Of a stretch of 64,000 bases of DNA, positions 1 through 7,617 are shown one piece after another. The stretch covers positions 25,773 through 89,772 of the forward strand of contig JACQVA010000256.1 in NCBI GenBank assembly GCA_016210005.1, written 5' to 3'. The notes beneath the pieces were generated by a model. It ran no database searches. It had not been told where the DNA came from and was given only the letters and a program-made list of their open reading frames with translations. The stretch comes from Deltaproteobacteria bacterium. Lineage in GTDB: Bacteria; Desulfobacterota; Binatia; HRBIN30; JACQVA1. Position 1 is the stretch's first letter; each line of letters starts with the position of its first letter. The position numbers and the translations under genes were made by a program.

Positions 1-939
1 CACGACAGAGTGTTCGGCCGACTCGGGCGGGATGATGCGCAAGCGCTCGAGTTCGTTCTCGCAGGCTTTGCGCGCCTCCTCCGGCATATTGGCCTGCTCC
101 ATCTTGGCGCGCATCTCCTCGATCTCGGCCGCACGCGGATCGCCTTCGCCGAGTTCCTTCTGGATCGCGCGCATCTGCTGGCGCAGGTAAAACTCCTTCT
201 GGTTCTTCGACAGCTCCGACTGCACCTGGGTCTGGATCTTGTGCCCGAGCTCGAGCAGCTCGATCTCGCGGTTCAGGATCGCGGACAGGCGCTCCAGCCG
301 TGCTCGCACCTCGAGGGTGCTGAGCAGCTCCTGCTTTTCCTCGATCGAAATGTTCAAGTTCGAGGCGATCAGGTCGGTGACCTTGCCCGGGTCCTTGATG
401 TTCATGACCACGACCTGCAGCTCGTCGGGCAGGTAGGGGATCATGGAGACGAACTTGGCGAACTGGTTGACCATGTGCGCTTGCACCGCCTCCAGCTCCT
501 TGGAGCCGTCGTGCAAGTCGCTGAGGTGGCGCACACGCGCGCGCATGTACGGGGTCAGCTGTAGGAACTCGGTGGTCTCGATTCGCCGCAGGCCCTGCAC
601 CAGAATGCGCACGCTGCCGTCGGGGTACTTGAGCATCTTGAGGATGCGTCCGGCAGCTCCGCGGCCGAACAGCCCGGCCGGTTCCGGCGCTTCCTCCTCG
701 GGGTTCTTTTGCGCGATCAGCGCGAGCATGCGGTCGCTGGCGAGGGCTTCTTCCACCGCTTGCAGCGAGGGTCCGCGCGAGATCAGCAGGGGCACGATCG
801 CAGATGGGAAGATCGCCACGCCGCGCAAAGGCAGCACCGGCAACTCCGTCGGCACGGCGATGCCGCTCAGGTCATCCTCGAAGCCGAAGAACCGCTGCTC
901 TTTGATTTCGGTGATTTCCGTCTCTTCGCTTTCGCTCAT
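1..939 (-). CDS. lon: Lon ATP-dependent protease, N-terminal part (cut by window edge)
   Basis: This is the first 313 codons of a minus-strand frame that runs off the left edge of the window. After a short acidic leader (MSESEETEITE) it has the LON substrate-binding domain, with LPVLPLRGVAIFPSAIVPL near residues 37-55 and VRILVQGLRRIE near 120-131. A helical middle region follows, with NREIELLELGHKIQ and FYLRQQMRAIQKELGEGD, which is typical of Lon just before the AAA+ module. The AAA+ and Ser-Lys protease domains would lie outside the window. Lon degrades misfolded and regulatory proteins in the cytoplasm. The ATG at 937-939 fits the usual start of the family. Confidence 0.93.
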   Translation of the reverse strand, partial: MSESEETEITEIKEQRFFGFEDDLSGIAVPTELPVLPLRGVAIFPSAIVPLLISRGPSLQAVEEALASDRMLALIAQKNPEEEAPEPAGLFGRGAAGRILKMLKYPDGSVRILVQGLRRIETTEFLQLTPYMRARVRHLSDLHDGSKELEAVQAHMVNQFAKFVSMIPYLPDELQVVVMNIKDPGKVTDLIASNLNISIEEKQELLSTLEVRARLERLSAILNREIELLELGHKIQTQVQSELSKNQKEFYLRQQMRAIQKELGEGDPRAAEIEEMRAKMEQANMPEEARKACENELERLRIIPPESAEHSVV

Positions 940-1137
940 GTTCTCACGACTCGGGTTTGGCCGGCGCGGTTACCGGCTCTCGTGCGCGGCGATCCGGCTC
1001 TCAGCTTTCGTTGCGGCGTGAATCTAGTACACACCTGCTATGCGAACAAGGGGGCAGCTTACGGTCGTGAAAGAGCGGCCGAGCCAGTTTGACTTAAGCC
1101 AAGTGGGCCGCTAGGGACGAACCACAACTGGGCGAGG

Positions 1138-1569
1138 ATGATTGTTGTGGCAGACCGCTTGTTCAGCATCGAGGAAGCCAACGCGCTCATTCCCAAGCTC
1201 GAACTGCTGATGGCCCGCTTGCAGCAGAGTGCCGCGCAGTTGCGCCGCAGTATCGAAGCTCTGGCGGCGGAAACCGGCCGGGCGGCCAACGACCTTAGTG
1301 GCAGCGACATCGTCACGCTGCGCCCGGGACTGCGGCCGCTGATCGTGGAAATGGAGCAACTGGTCGGCGAGATCGAAGCCTGCGGCGGCGAGTTCAAGGG
1401 CTTGGATCTGGGCCTGGTGGATTTTCCCGCCGAGGTCGATGGTGAAGTGGTGTTGCTGTGCTGGCAGTTCGGCGAGAAGGAAATCGCCTATTGGCACGCG
1501 TTGGAGGCGGGCTTCTCCGGCCGCAAGCCGCTGTCGCGGCAGCGCGATCGACGCAAGTACTTGCAGTAG
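1138..1569 (+). CDS. DUF2203 family protein
   Basis: A 143-residue soluble, mostly helical protein. It opens with the pattern typical of DUF2203 (LFSIEEANALIPKLELL, residues 8-24) and ends with WHALEAGFSGRKPL, a conserved end segment in this family. There is no signal peptide and no catalytic motif that I can name, so the function is unknown. It starts 199 bp from the divergent lon start. It may be co-transcribed with the DUF4149 gene, which begins 12 bp after its stop. Confidence 0.75.
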   Translation: MIVVADRLFSIEEANALIPKLELLMARLQQSAAQLRRSIEALAAETGRAANDLSGSDIVTLRPGLRPLIVEMEQLVGEIEACGGEFKGLDLGLVDFPAEVDGEVVLLCWQFGEKEIAYWHALEAGFSGRKPLSRQRDRRKYLQ

Positions 1570-1581
1570 GCTGGTGCGGCA

Positions 1582-2049
1582 GTGGTCTTCGCCGGCGTCA
1601 AGGTCATCTATCTGCTTGCCCTGATTGTGTGGCTGGGTGAAGTCGTGTGCGTGTCATTCGTGGCCGCACCGGCCCTGTTTCGCGTGCTGGCGGTGGCCGA
1701 CGCCGGGCGGGCGGTGAGCGCGATCTTCCCGATCTACTACAAGGTGGGCTACGCCTGCGGTGGCTTGCTCTTGGGTAGTGCTTTGATCTTGCGTTCGCTT
1801 GCGGGCGGGCGTGCCTGGGCCGTGGTGGCGGCGCTGGCGGCGCTGATGCTGGCCGCGACCCTATATGCCGGCGTCGTGGTCCAACCGCGGGCCCAGAGCT
1901 TGCGCCACCAACTCCACGCCGAGGTTGCCGCACCGGAGGTCAAGGCGCAATTCGACCGCCTGCACCATTTGGCGGTGCAACTCAATGTCGCCGTGCTGCT
2001 CGGGGGCTTGGCGATCGCCGCCATCACGGCGGTGCAGCTCAAGCCCTAG
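1582..2049 (+). CDS. DUF4149 domain integral membrane protein
   Basis: A 155-residue protein with four predicted membrane segments: VIYLLALIVWLGEVVCVSFV near 8-27, GYACGGLLLGSALIL near 55-69, a segment near 78-94, and a last one near 130-150. The WLGEV-x-FVAAPALF pattern and the hydrophilic loop VQPRAQSLR before a DRLHHL segment match DUF4149 proteins. The function is unknown. It uses a GTG start at 1582, 12 bp after the DUF2203 stop, and is followed 22 bp later by the HAD hydrolase, so the three genes are probably one transcript. Confidence 0.7.
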   Translation: MVFAGVKVIYLLALIVWLGEVVCVSFVAAPALFRVLAVADAGRAVSAIFPIYYKVGYACGGLLLGSALILRSLAGGRAWAVVAALAALMLAATLYAGVVVQPRAQSLRHQLHAEVAAPEVKAQFDRLHHLAVQLNVAVLLGGLAIAAITAVQLKP

Positions 2050-2071
2050 GTTAACTCGATCTCCCGGTTTG

Positions 2072-2827
2072 ATGTACCGCGCGGTAGTGTTCGACCTCTA
2101 CGACACGCTGGTGGTGTTCCGGCCGCAAGTGCCGGCACTCGAGGTGGCGGGCACCCGCTATCGGTCGACCATGGAATGGATGGCCGAGACGGTGGCGCGT
2201 GAGTTGCCGGCGGTGGAATTCGGCGACTTTCTGCGTGCCGTAGCGGAGACCACCACGGAGATCATTCGCGCGCGCCCGCCGGAATACCTCGAAGTGCCGT
2301 CGGCCGAGCGATTCCGGCGGGTGTTGCTGCGCCTGGATTACGGCCGCGCCGACTTGGCCGAGAAGGCCGCCTGTTTGTCGCAGGTGCACATGTGCCACTT
2401 GGCGGCCCAGACCGAACTACCCGCGGAACACCTCGCCTTGGTGCAGGCCCTGGCGGCGCGCTATCCGCTCGGGCTGGTGTCGAACTTCGATCACGGCCCG
2501 ACCGCCCGCGCCATCTTGGCCCGCCATCGACTCACCGATCTATTCCGCAGCATCGTGATCTCCGATGGATTTGGCCGGCGCAAGCCGCACCCGGCGATTT
2601 TCGCCGAAGCCTTGCGCCAGCTCGGCGCCGCCGCGGCCGAGGCGCTGTTCATCGGCGACAGCGCGGTCGACGACGTGGCGGGGGCCAGCGCAGCCGGCAT
2701 GGCCACGTTGTGGATCAATGCCCGCCGCGAGCCCTTACCCGACGGCGTGCCGGCGCCGACCCACACCGTCACGCGGCTGGTCGCCGTCGCCGAGATCCTC
2801 GGCATCGAACTGCAAGCGCTGAATTGA
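2072..2827 (+). CDS. HAD-superfamily hydrolase
   Basis: A 251-residue haloacid dehalogenase-like hydrolase. Motif I is FDLYDTLV (residues 7-14, nucleophile Asp followed by Tyr-Asp), motif II is LVSNFD in the middle, motif III is the Lys of RRKPHP, and motif IV is FIGDSAVDDVAGA. The cap is inserted between motifs I and II (C1 type). It probably hydrolyses a small phosphorylated metabolite, but the substrate cannot be read from sequence. The frame is open farther upstream, but ATG 2072 (MYRAVVFDLYDT) places motif I at the normal distance from the N-terminus. Confidence 0.85.
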   Translation: MYRAVVFDLYDTLVVFRPQVPALEVAGTRYRSTMEWMAETVARELPAVEFGDFLRAVAETTTEIIRARPPEYLEVPSAERFRRVLLRLDYGRADLAEKAACLSQVHMCHLAAQTELPAEHLALVQALAARYPLGLVSNFDHGPTARAILARHRLTDLFRSIVISDGFGRRKPHPAIFAEALRQLGAAAAEALFIGDSAVDDVAGASAAGMATLWINARREPLPDGVPAPTHTVTRLVAVAEILGIELQALN

Positions 2828-2854
2828 TCGCAAAAGGGTCCGCCGCGGCGCGGG

Positions 2855-3844
2855 CTACGACACGCGCTCGACCAGTTGATCGATCAGGTCGAGCAGGTTG
2901 TCCTTGTAAGCCGAGGGGGGCACGACTTGCATGGCGGCGCGGGCGCGGTCGGCGTGACTCATGGCCAGGGTGCGAACTTCGTCGAGCACACCGGAACGCC
3001 GGATGCGTGCCAGCGCGGCGCTAACATCGGCGGCGGTCGGCTCCGGCTTTTGGAACAAACGGCGTAACTCGTGGTCACTGCGCATCGCCAGCACCACCGG
3101 CAGCGAAGGGTTGCCGTCGCGCAGATCAATGCCGACGGGCTTGCCGATGCGCTCCTCGGTGCCGGCGACGTCGAGCAGATCATCGACCATCTGGAAAGCG
3201 ATGCCGACGGCAAAGCCGCACTCGGCCATGCCGGTGACCACGACCTCATCGGCGCCGCCGAGATGTGCCCCCGTGCGCGCCCCTTGTTGAAAGAGCGACG
3301 CGGTCTTGCGGTTGATGATCTCCAGGTAGTCGGCGAACGTCACTGAGGGATTGTGCCGGAAGCGCGCCTGCATGATCTCGCCTTCGGTAAGCGCGACGCA
3401 GGCCTCGGCCGCCCAGCTGATGACCTTCTCGTCGAAGCGGGCACAGAGCTGAAAGGCGCGGCAAAAGAGGAAGTCACCGGCCACCAAGGTGTCGGCAAGG
3501 CCATACTTGCGTAACGCCGAATCGTTGCCGCGGCGGATCTCGCTACCGTCGATGATGTCGTCGTGCAGTAGTGTCGCGGAGTGAATCAGTTCGAGCGCGG
3601 CGGCGGCGTCGACGATGTCCGCCAGATTACCGCGGCCGCAGGCGCGGAAGACCAACAAGGTGACTGCCGGGCGCACCCGTTTGCCGCCCGAGTCGAGCAG
3701 ATAATGCGAGATCTCGCTCAGCCGCGGCTCGCGCGAGCCGATCAACTCCGTCAGCCGCTGCTCGACCCGCTCGAGCTCTTCGCTGATCAACAGGCCGGCG
3801 GCTTCGGAGTACTGGCGCGCGGCGCTGGGGCTGGCGGTGGTCAC
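2855..3844 (-). CDS. ispB: Polyprenyl (octaprenyl/heptaprenyl-type) diphosphate synthase
   Basis: A 329-residue trans-isoprenyl diphosphate synthase that condenses isopentenyl diphosphate onto an allylic primer to give the long side chain of quinones. GGKRVRP lies at 53-59. The first aspartate-rich motif DDIID is at 95-99 and the second, DDLLD, at 221-225. RKTASLFQQGA lies between them, as expected. Length and motif spacing are those of the IspB/HepT/SdsA group; the exact chain length cannot be deduced. It is convergent with the HAD gene, with 27 bp between the stops. Confidence 0.9.
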   Translation of the reverse strand: MTTASPSAARQYSEAAGLLISEELERVEQRLTELIGSREPRLSEISHYLLDSGGKRVRPAVTLLVFRACGRGNLADIVDAAAALELIHSATLLHDDIIDGSEIRRGNDSALRKYGLADTLVAGDFLFCRAFQLCARFDEKVISWAAEACVALTEGEIMQARFRHNPSVTFADYLEIINRKTASLFQQGARTGAHLGGADEVVVTGMAECGFAVGIAFQMVDDLLDVAGTEERIGKPVGIDLRDGNPSLPVVLAMRSDHELRRLFQKPEPTAADVSAALARIRRSGVLDEVRTLAMSHADRARAAMQVVPPSAYKDNLLDLIDQLVERVS

Positions 3845-3978
3845 GTTTCAATCCTTTACACAGGGCGGGTGAGTGTTTGCAAATAATGACAAATCCTCCG
3901 GGGAGTCAACCCCGAGCCCGCACCCAGCGCGGCTGCCTGCGTTGCTTTTCAGAAGCGGACTGGTAGGGTCATCCGATC

Positions 3979-4332
3979 ATGGCCGGCTCCGAGATTCCCA
4001 CCGACATCAGGCGCCTGGGCAAGCACGGCGTCGAGATTGTGTGGCGTGACGGCCACCGCTCCGAGTACACCAACCACGAGCTGCGCCAGCACTGCCCGTG
4101 TGCCGCTTGCCGCGCCCGCCCGCAACATGCGTTGCCGGTAGTCGGTGCCGGCGGCGCGGAGCTGTTTGCGGTCCAGATCGGCGTTGTCGGCCGCTATGCC
4201 ATCAGCATTCAGTGGAGTGATGGCCACGACACCGGCATTTACAGCTACCGCACGCTGCGCGGACTATGCCCGTGCCCTGCCTGCCGTACGCCCGCGGGCG
4301 CGGAGGGCGCGAAGGCGCACCTGCCAGCATGA
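3979..4332 (+). CDS. DUF971 protein, probable Fe-S-related partner of Mrp
   Basis: A 117-residue protein with the GBBH-like N-terminal fold of DUF971: a VEIVWRDGHRSEY strand pair followed by LRQHCPCAAC, with cysteines at 39, 41 and 44. A second half repeats the pattern (ISIQWSDGH, then LRGLCPCPAC). Two CxCxxC clusters suggest metal or Fe-S binding. DUF971 genes often sit beside mrp. Here the stop overlaps the mrp start (ATGA at 4329-4332), so translation is coupled. A role in Fe-S cluster handling is inference from this context. Confidence 0.8.
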   Translation: MAGSEIPTDIRRLGKHGVEIVWRDGHRSEYTNHELRQHCPCAACRARPQHALPVVGAGGAELFAVQIGVVGRYAISIQWSDGHDTGIYSYRTLRGLCPCPACRTPAGAEGAKAHLPA

Positions 4333-5168
4333 CCACCAAGGCGCAGCAGAGTCCGAACGAGGAGTTGGGGCCGATTGCCGGCGTGCGCGATATCATCGCC
4401 GTCGCCAGCACCAAAGGGGGCGTGGGTAAGTCCACCGTCGCCGTCAACCTGGCCCTGGCGATGCAGCGGCACGGCAGAACGGTGGGGCTGCTCGACGCCG
4501 ACGTTTACGGGCCCAGCCTGCCGCTAATGCTCGGCGTTTCCGGCCGGCCGCGGATGGCGGACGACAAGCGCATTTTTCCGCTGGAGAAGTACGGCCTGCG
4601 GGTGATGTCGCTGGGCTTCTTTCTCGACGACTCGTCGCCGGTGATCTGGCGTGGCCCAATGGTAATGGGCCTAGTGCGGCAGTTTCTCAAGGACGTCGAG
4701 TGGGGCACGCTCGACATCCTGGTGATCGACCTGCCGCCGGGAACCGGCGACACCCAGCTCACTTTGGTCCAGCAAGTTCCCCTGGCCGGGGCGGTGATCG
4801 TCACCACGCCACAGGCGGTGGCCTTGCTCGATGTGCAGCGCGGCATCGCGATGTTCGAGCAGGTCAACACCCCGGTGCTCGGGGTGGTGGAGAACATGAG
4901 CTATTACCACTGCCCGAAGTGTGGCCGTAACGACGAATTATTCGGCGCCGGCGGCGGCGCACGCATTGCGCAGAGCTTCGGGGTGCCGCTGCTGGGCCAG
5001 CTCCCGCTCCAGCCGGCTATCCGCGCCAGCGGTGACGCCGGAACACCTATTGTGGCGGCGGAGCCGCAGGGCGAGGCCGCGATCATCTTCGGCAGTATCG
5101 CCGGCCGGGTGCTGGATGCCATCGAGGCCGCGCGCGGTGAAACCGCCGCCCCACGTATCGTCGGGTAG
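4329..5168 (+). CDS. mrp: Mrp/NBP35-type Fe-S cluster carrier ATPase
   Basis: A 279-residue P-loop ATPase of the Mrp/ApbC family. The deviant Walker A KGGVGKST is at residues 29-36, LLDADVYGPSLP follows it, DILVIDLPPGTGD is the Walker B/switch region, and CPKC lies near 194. The CxxC pair is the site that holds a bridging [4Fe-4S] cluster in this family. The protein transfers clusters to apo-enzymes in the cytoplasm. The frame is open for 63 bp upstream, but ATG 4329 overlaps the DUF971 stop and gives the usual N-terminus. A ferredoxin gene follows 106 bp downstream. Confidence 0.92.
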   Translation: MTTKAQQSPNEELGPIAGVRDIIAVASTKGGVGKSTVAVNLALAMQRHGRTVGLLDADVYGPSLPLMLGVSGRPRMADDKRIFPLEKYGLRVMSLGFFLDDSSPVIWRGPMVMGLVRQFLKDVEWGTLDILVIDLPPGTGDTQLTLVQQVPLAGAVIVTTPQAVALLDVQRGIAMFEQVNTPVLGVVENMSYYHCPKCGRNDELFGAGGGARIAQSFGVPLLGQLPLQPAIRASGDAGTPIVAAEPQGEAAIIFGSIAGRVLDAIEAARGETAAPRIVG

Positions 5169-5274
5169 GCGCGGGGACCATGCGGCTTTGCAGGGCGGGC
5201 GCGAGTTCCTTGTTCAGCGTGGAGCCATGTGGTAGCTTCGCGCGACTTTTTTTGTTCAACCGGAGGCTGCGTTA

Positions 5275-5610
5275 ATGTCAACCGTGATCACCGAGGAATG
5301 CATCAACTGCGGCGCTTGTGAGCCGGAGTGCCCGAATACCGCCATCTACGAAGGTGGTGCCCAGTGGGAGTCGGATGGCTCCAGCCACCCAGCGATTAAG
5401 GATGACATCTATTACATCGTGCCGGACAAGTGCACCGAGTGCGTCGGCTTCTTCGATCAGGAGCAGTGCGCCGCGGTGTGCCCGGTGGACTGCTGTGTGC
5501 CCGACCCCAACATACCCGAGACCGAAGGCGTGCTGGTCGAGCGGGCGCGCAAGCTGCATCCCGACAAGGAAATCGGCGCCGATTTTCCCTCGCGCTTTCG
5601 CAAAGCCTGA
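5275..5610 (+). CDS. YfhL/Allochromatium-type 2[4Fe-4S] ferredoxin
   Basis: A 111-residue ferredoxin with cluster 1 ligands CxxCxxCxxxC (C9, C12, C15, C19) and a second set beginning CTEC (C53, C56). The second set has an insert before CAAVC (C65, C69) and then CC at 73-74. An insert between the second and third ligands of cluster II is typical of the Alvin/YfhL group of low-potential ferredoxins. A good ribosome site (CGGAGG) lies 8 nt before the ATG. It is a plausible electron partner for the 2-oxoacid oxidoreductases encoded at 13-22 kb, but that link is inference. Confidence 0.9.
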   Translation: MSTVITEECINCGACEPECPNTAIYEGGAQWESDGSSHPAIKDDIYYIVPDKCTECVGFFDQEQCAAVCPVDCCVPDPNIPETEGVLVERARKLHPDKEIGADFPSRFRKA

Positions 5611-5679
5611 GGCTGAGGCTGCCGGCCTGGATGCAAGTGGCCGCGCCGTTTCGCGATTGCTGTCGGCCTTGAGGGTTGC

Positions 5680-6453
5680 ATGGAGCTAGCCTCGCGTGCC
5701 GGGCTCGCGGCGCTGCTCTTGGTCTTGATCCCGGCCTCGGCCCTCACCAGCATCATCTGGTTTGCGCGTCGCCGCCCCGACACCAGCGCGGCCGGCGGGT
5801 CGTTGCTGTTGGGCCCGACGCTGCGCGCCTGGCATTTCGAGAATATGCGTCCTTTCGAGGACGCCTTGGTGCGCCGTCGGGTGCCGCCGGCGTGGCTGTC
5901 GTGGGCGCAACTGCTGGTCGGCGTAATCGTCGGCCTCACCTACGCTCGGGGGTTGATGTTCGATAGTGGCTTGCTGCTAATCCTGGCGGGCACGCTCGAT
6001 ATTCTCGACGGCCGGGTGGCGCGGCGCACCAACTCCGGCAGCCGGCGCGGGGCGTTCATGGACTCGGTCATCGATCGCTACGCCGACAGCATCGCCTATC
6101 TCGGTATCGCTGTCTACTTCCGCGACTCGTGGGTGCTGTGGGCGGCAATGTTGGCGCTCGTCGGCGGGGTAATCACCAGTTACACCCGCGCCCGCGCCGA
6201 AGGGCTAGGGGCCACCTGCTACGTCGGCCTGCTGCAGCGGCCGGAGCGCTACGTCCTGCTCGGGCTGGGCTCGGTCTTCAGCTCGTTGGTCGAGCAACTC
6301 GCCGGCCATCCGGCGAACTGGCAGCCCAACGTGCTGCTCACGGTCGTCATCGTGCTGCTGGCGGGGCTGTCCAACTTCACCGCGGTGCAGCGCGCGCTGC
6401 ACGTCATGCGGCAACTCGATGGGCCTTTGCCACCGGGGCCGTCACATGGCTGA
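5680..6453 (+). CDS. CDP-alcohol phosphatidyltransferase
   Basis: A 257-residue membrane enzyme of phospholipid synthesis. The family signature D(x)2DG(x)2AR(x)8G(x)3D(x)3D is complete: DILDGRVARR, then GAFMDSVID, around residues 105-131. An N-terminal membrane segment and at least four later ones are visible. It transfers a CDP-diacylglycerol-derived phosphatidyl group to a polar alcohol such as inositol phosphate or glycerol phosphate; the acceptor cannot be told. Its stop overlaps the next small gene, and a flippase-like gene follows, so the run probably makes and moves a modified lipid. Confidence 0.87.
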   Translation: MELASRAGLAALLLVLIPASALTSIIWFARRRPDTSAAGGSLLLGPTLRAWHFENMRPFEDALVRRRVPPAWLSWAQLLVGVIVGLTYARGLMFDSGLLLILAGTLDILDGRVARRTNSGSRRGAFMDSVIDRYADSIAYLGIAVYFRDSWVLWAAMLALVGGVITSYTRARAEGLGATCYVGLLQRPERYVLLGLGSVFSSLVEQLAGHPANWQPNVLLTVVIVLLAGLSNFTAVQRALHVMRQLDGPLPPGPSHG

Positions 6454-6622
6454 GCTCGATGCCAAGGGCCGGCGCGTTCTCGGCTACTTCGTCTTCATGC
6501 TCGGGGCCGGGCTGGTGTTGGACAGCTCGGCTTTGTGGTACGGAGTGCTGGTGATGATTGCCGGCGCCGCTTGCTTTGCCGCGGGGGTAACGACCCGGCC
6601 GCCGCCGGGGGATGCCGCGTGA
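6446..6622 (+). CDS. Small membrane protein (58 aa), unknown
   Basis: A 58-residue frame beginning inside the end of the phosphatidyltransferase gene (8-nt overlap) and ending in a GTGA overlap with the next gene. It has two hydrophobic stretches, LGYFVFMLGAGLVLD and WYGVLVMIAGAACFAAGV, separated by a short turn, so it is a likely two-helix membrane protein. I do not recognise a family. The tight coupling on both sides argues that it is a real gene and a possible accessory of the lipid module. Confidence 0.55.
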   Translation: MAELDAKGRRVLGYFVFMLGAGLVLDSSALWYGVLVMIAGAACFAAGVTTRPPPGDAA

Positions 6623-7617
6623 GCCGCACGGTTCGCATCGCTCTGAGCATCGCGATCTCGGCGATCTTCCTGGCCTTCGCCGTGCGCGGGGTGGAGTGGA
6701 GCAAGGCGGCCGCGGCTTTGGCCGGGGCGCATTACATCTACGTCATTCCGATGATCGCGATCACGGTGTGGTCGCTCTACATCCGCGCCCAGCGCTGGCG
6801 CGTGTTGCTGCGCCCGGTGGGCAGGCCGGCCATGCGCACGCTGGTGGCAGCCACCAACATCGGCTTCATGGCCAACATGGTGCTGCCGCTGCGCATGGGC
6901 GAGGTGATTCGCCCGGTCTTGCTCAGCCGCAAAGAGAACGAGCCGCTCGGTGGCATCCTGGCCACCATCGTACTCGAGCGCATCTTCGACATGTTCACGA
7001 TACTGTTCCTCTTCGGCGTTTCGGCGGCGGCGGTGACGGTGTCGCCGACGGTAAGCCAGTGGGGTTACCGGCTGTGCGGCCTGGCGCTGGCCATCGGTGC
7101 TGCGGTCGCCTTCATCCGCTGGCAGGAGGCGCTGGCGCTGCGCTTGCTGCAGCTGGGGCTGCGGCCGCTGCCGGCGCGACTGGCCGGTCCGATCGAGCAC
7201 TTCTTTCGCGGCTTCGTGCAGGCGCTCGAGATTCTCGATAGCCCCTTGACCTTCGTGCAGTTGCTGGGGTGGTCGCTGTATCTGTGGGTGGTGATCGGCA
7301 GTATCTATCTGTGCGGCATCGTGGCCTTCGATCTCAGCGTGCCGCTGCTGGTGGGCGCGATTGCGGTGACCGCGATCGTCGCCATCGCGGTATCGGCGCC
7401 CTCGGCGCCCGGCTACATCGGCGCCTTTCAGCTCGGTTGCGGGCTATCGCTGGGGATTTTCGGGGTCTCGGAGAGCGACGCCTTCGCTTACTCGATCATC
7501 TTGCACGTGACCCAGTTTGTCGGCGTCGTCGCCGCCGGGCTATACTCGCTGTGGCGGGAGAACATGTCGTTGAGTCAAGTCGAAGCAGTGTCGGAGGCCG
7601 AAGGTGCGGCGTCTTGA
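6619..7617 (+). CDS. LPG synthase/flippase-like membrane protein (UPF0104 type)
   Basis: A 332-residue polytopic protein of the lysylphosphatidylglycerol synthetase transmembrane family (AglD/UPF0104). Diagnostic segments are IRAQRWRVLLRP near 55-66, NIGFMANMVLPLRMGEVIRP near 78-97 and VLERIFDMF near 117-125, followed by a SAPSAPGYIGAFQ-type loop. About eight membrane helices are apparent. The catalytic MprF C-terminal domain is absent, so it more likely moves lipids than aminoacylates them. The GTG start at 6619 overlaps the previous stop; a farther upstream in-frame start would overlap the 58-aa gene. Confidence 0.8.
   Translation: MSRTVRIALSIAISAIFLAFAVRGVEWSKAAAALAGAHYIYVIPMIAITVWSLYIRAQRWRVLLRPVGRPAMRTLVAATNIGFMANMVLPLRMGEVIRPVLLSRKENEPLGGILATIVLERIFDMFTILFLFGVSAAAVTVSPTVSQWGYRLCGLALAIGAAVAFIRWQEALALRLLQLGLRPLPARLAGPIEHFFRGFVQALEILDSPLTFVQLLGWSLYLWVVIGSIYLCGIVAFDLSVPLLVGAIAVTAIVAIAVSAPSAPGYIGAFQLGCGLSLGIFGVSESDAFAYSIILHVTQFVGVVAAGLYSLWRENMSLSQVEAVSEAEGAAS

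Noticed and set aside
1081..1137. Possible promoter TTGACT (1089-1094) ahead of the DUF2203 gene
   Set aside because: The matching -10 position (TAGGGA) is too poor to call a promoter.
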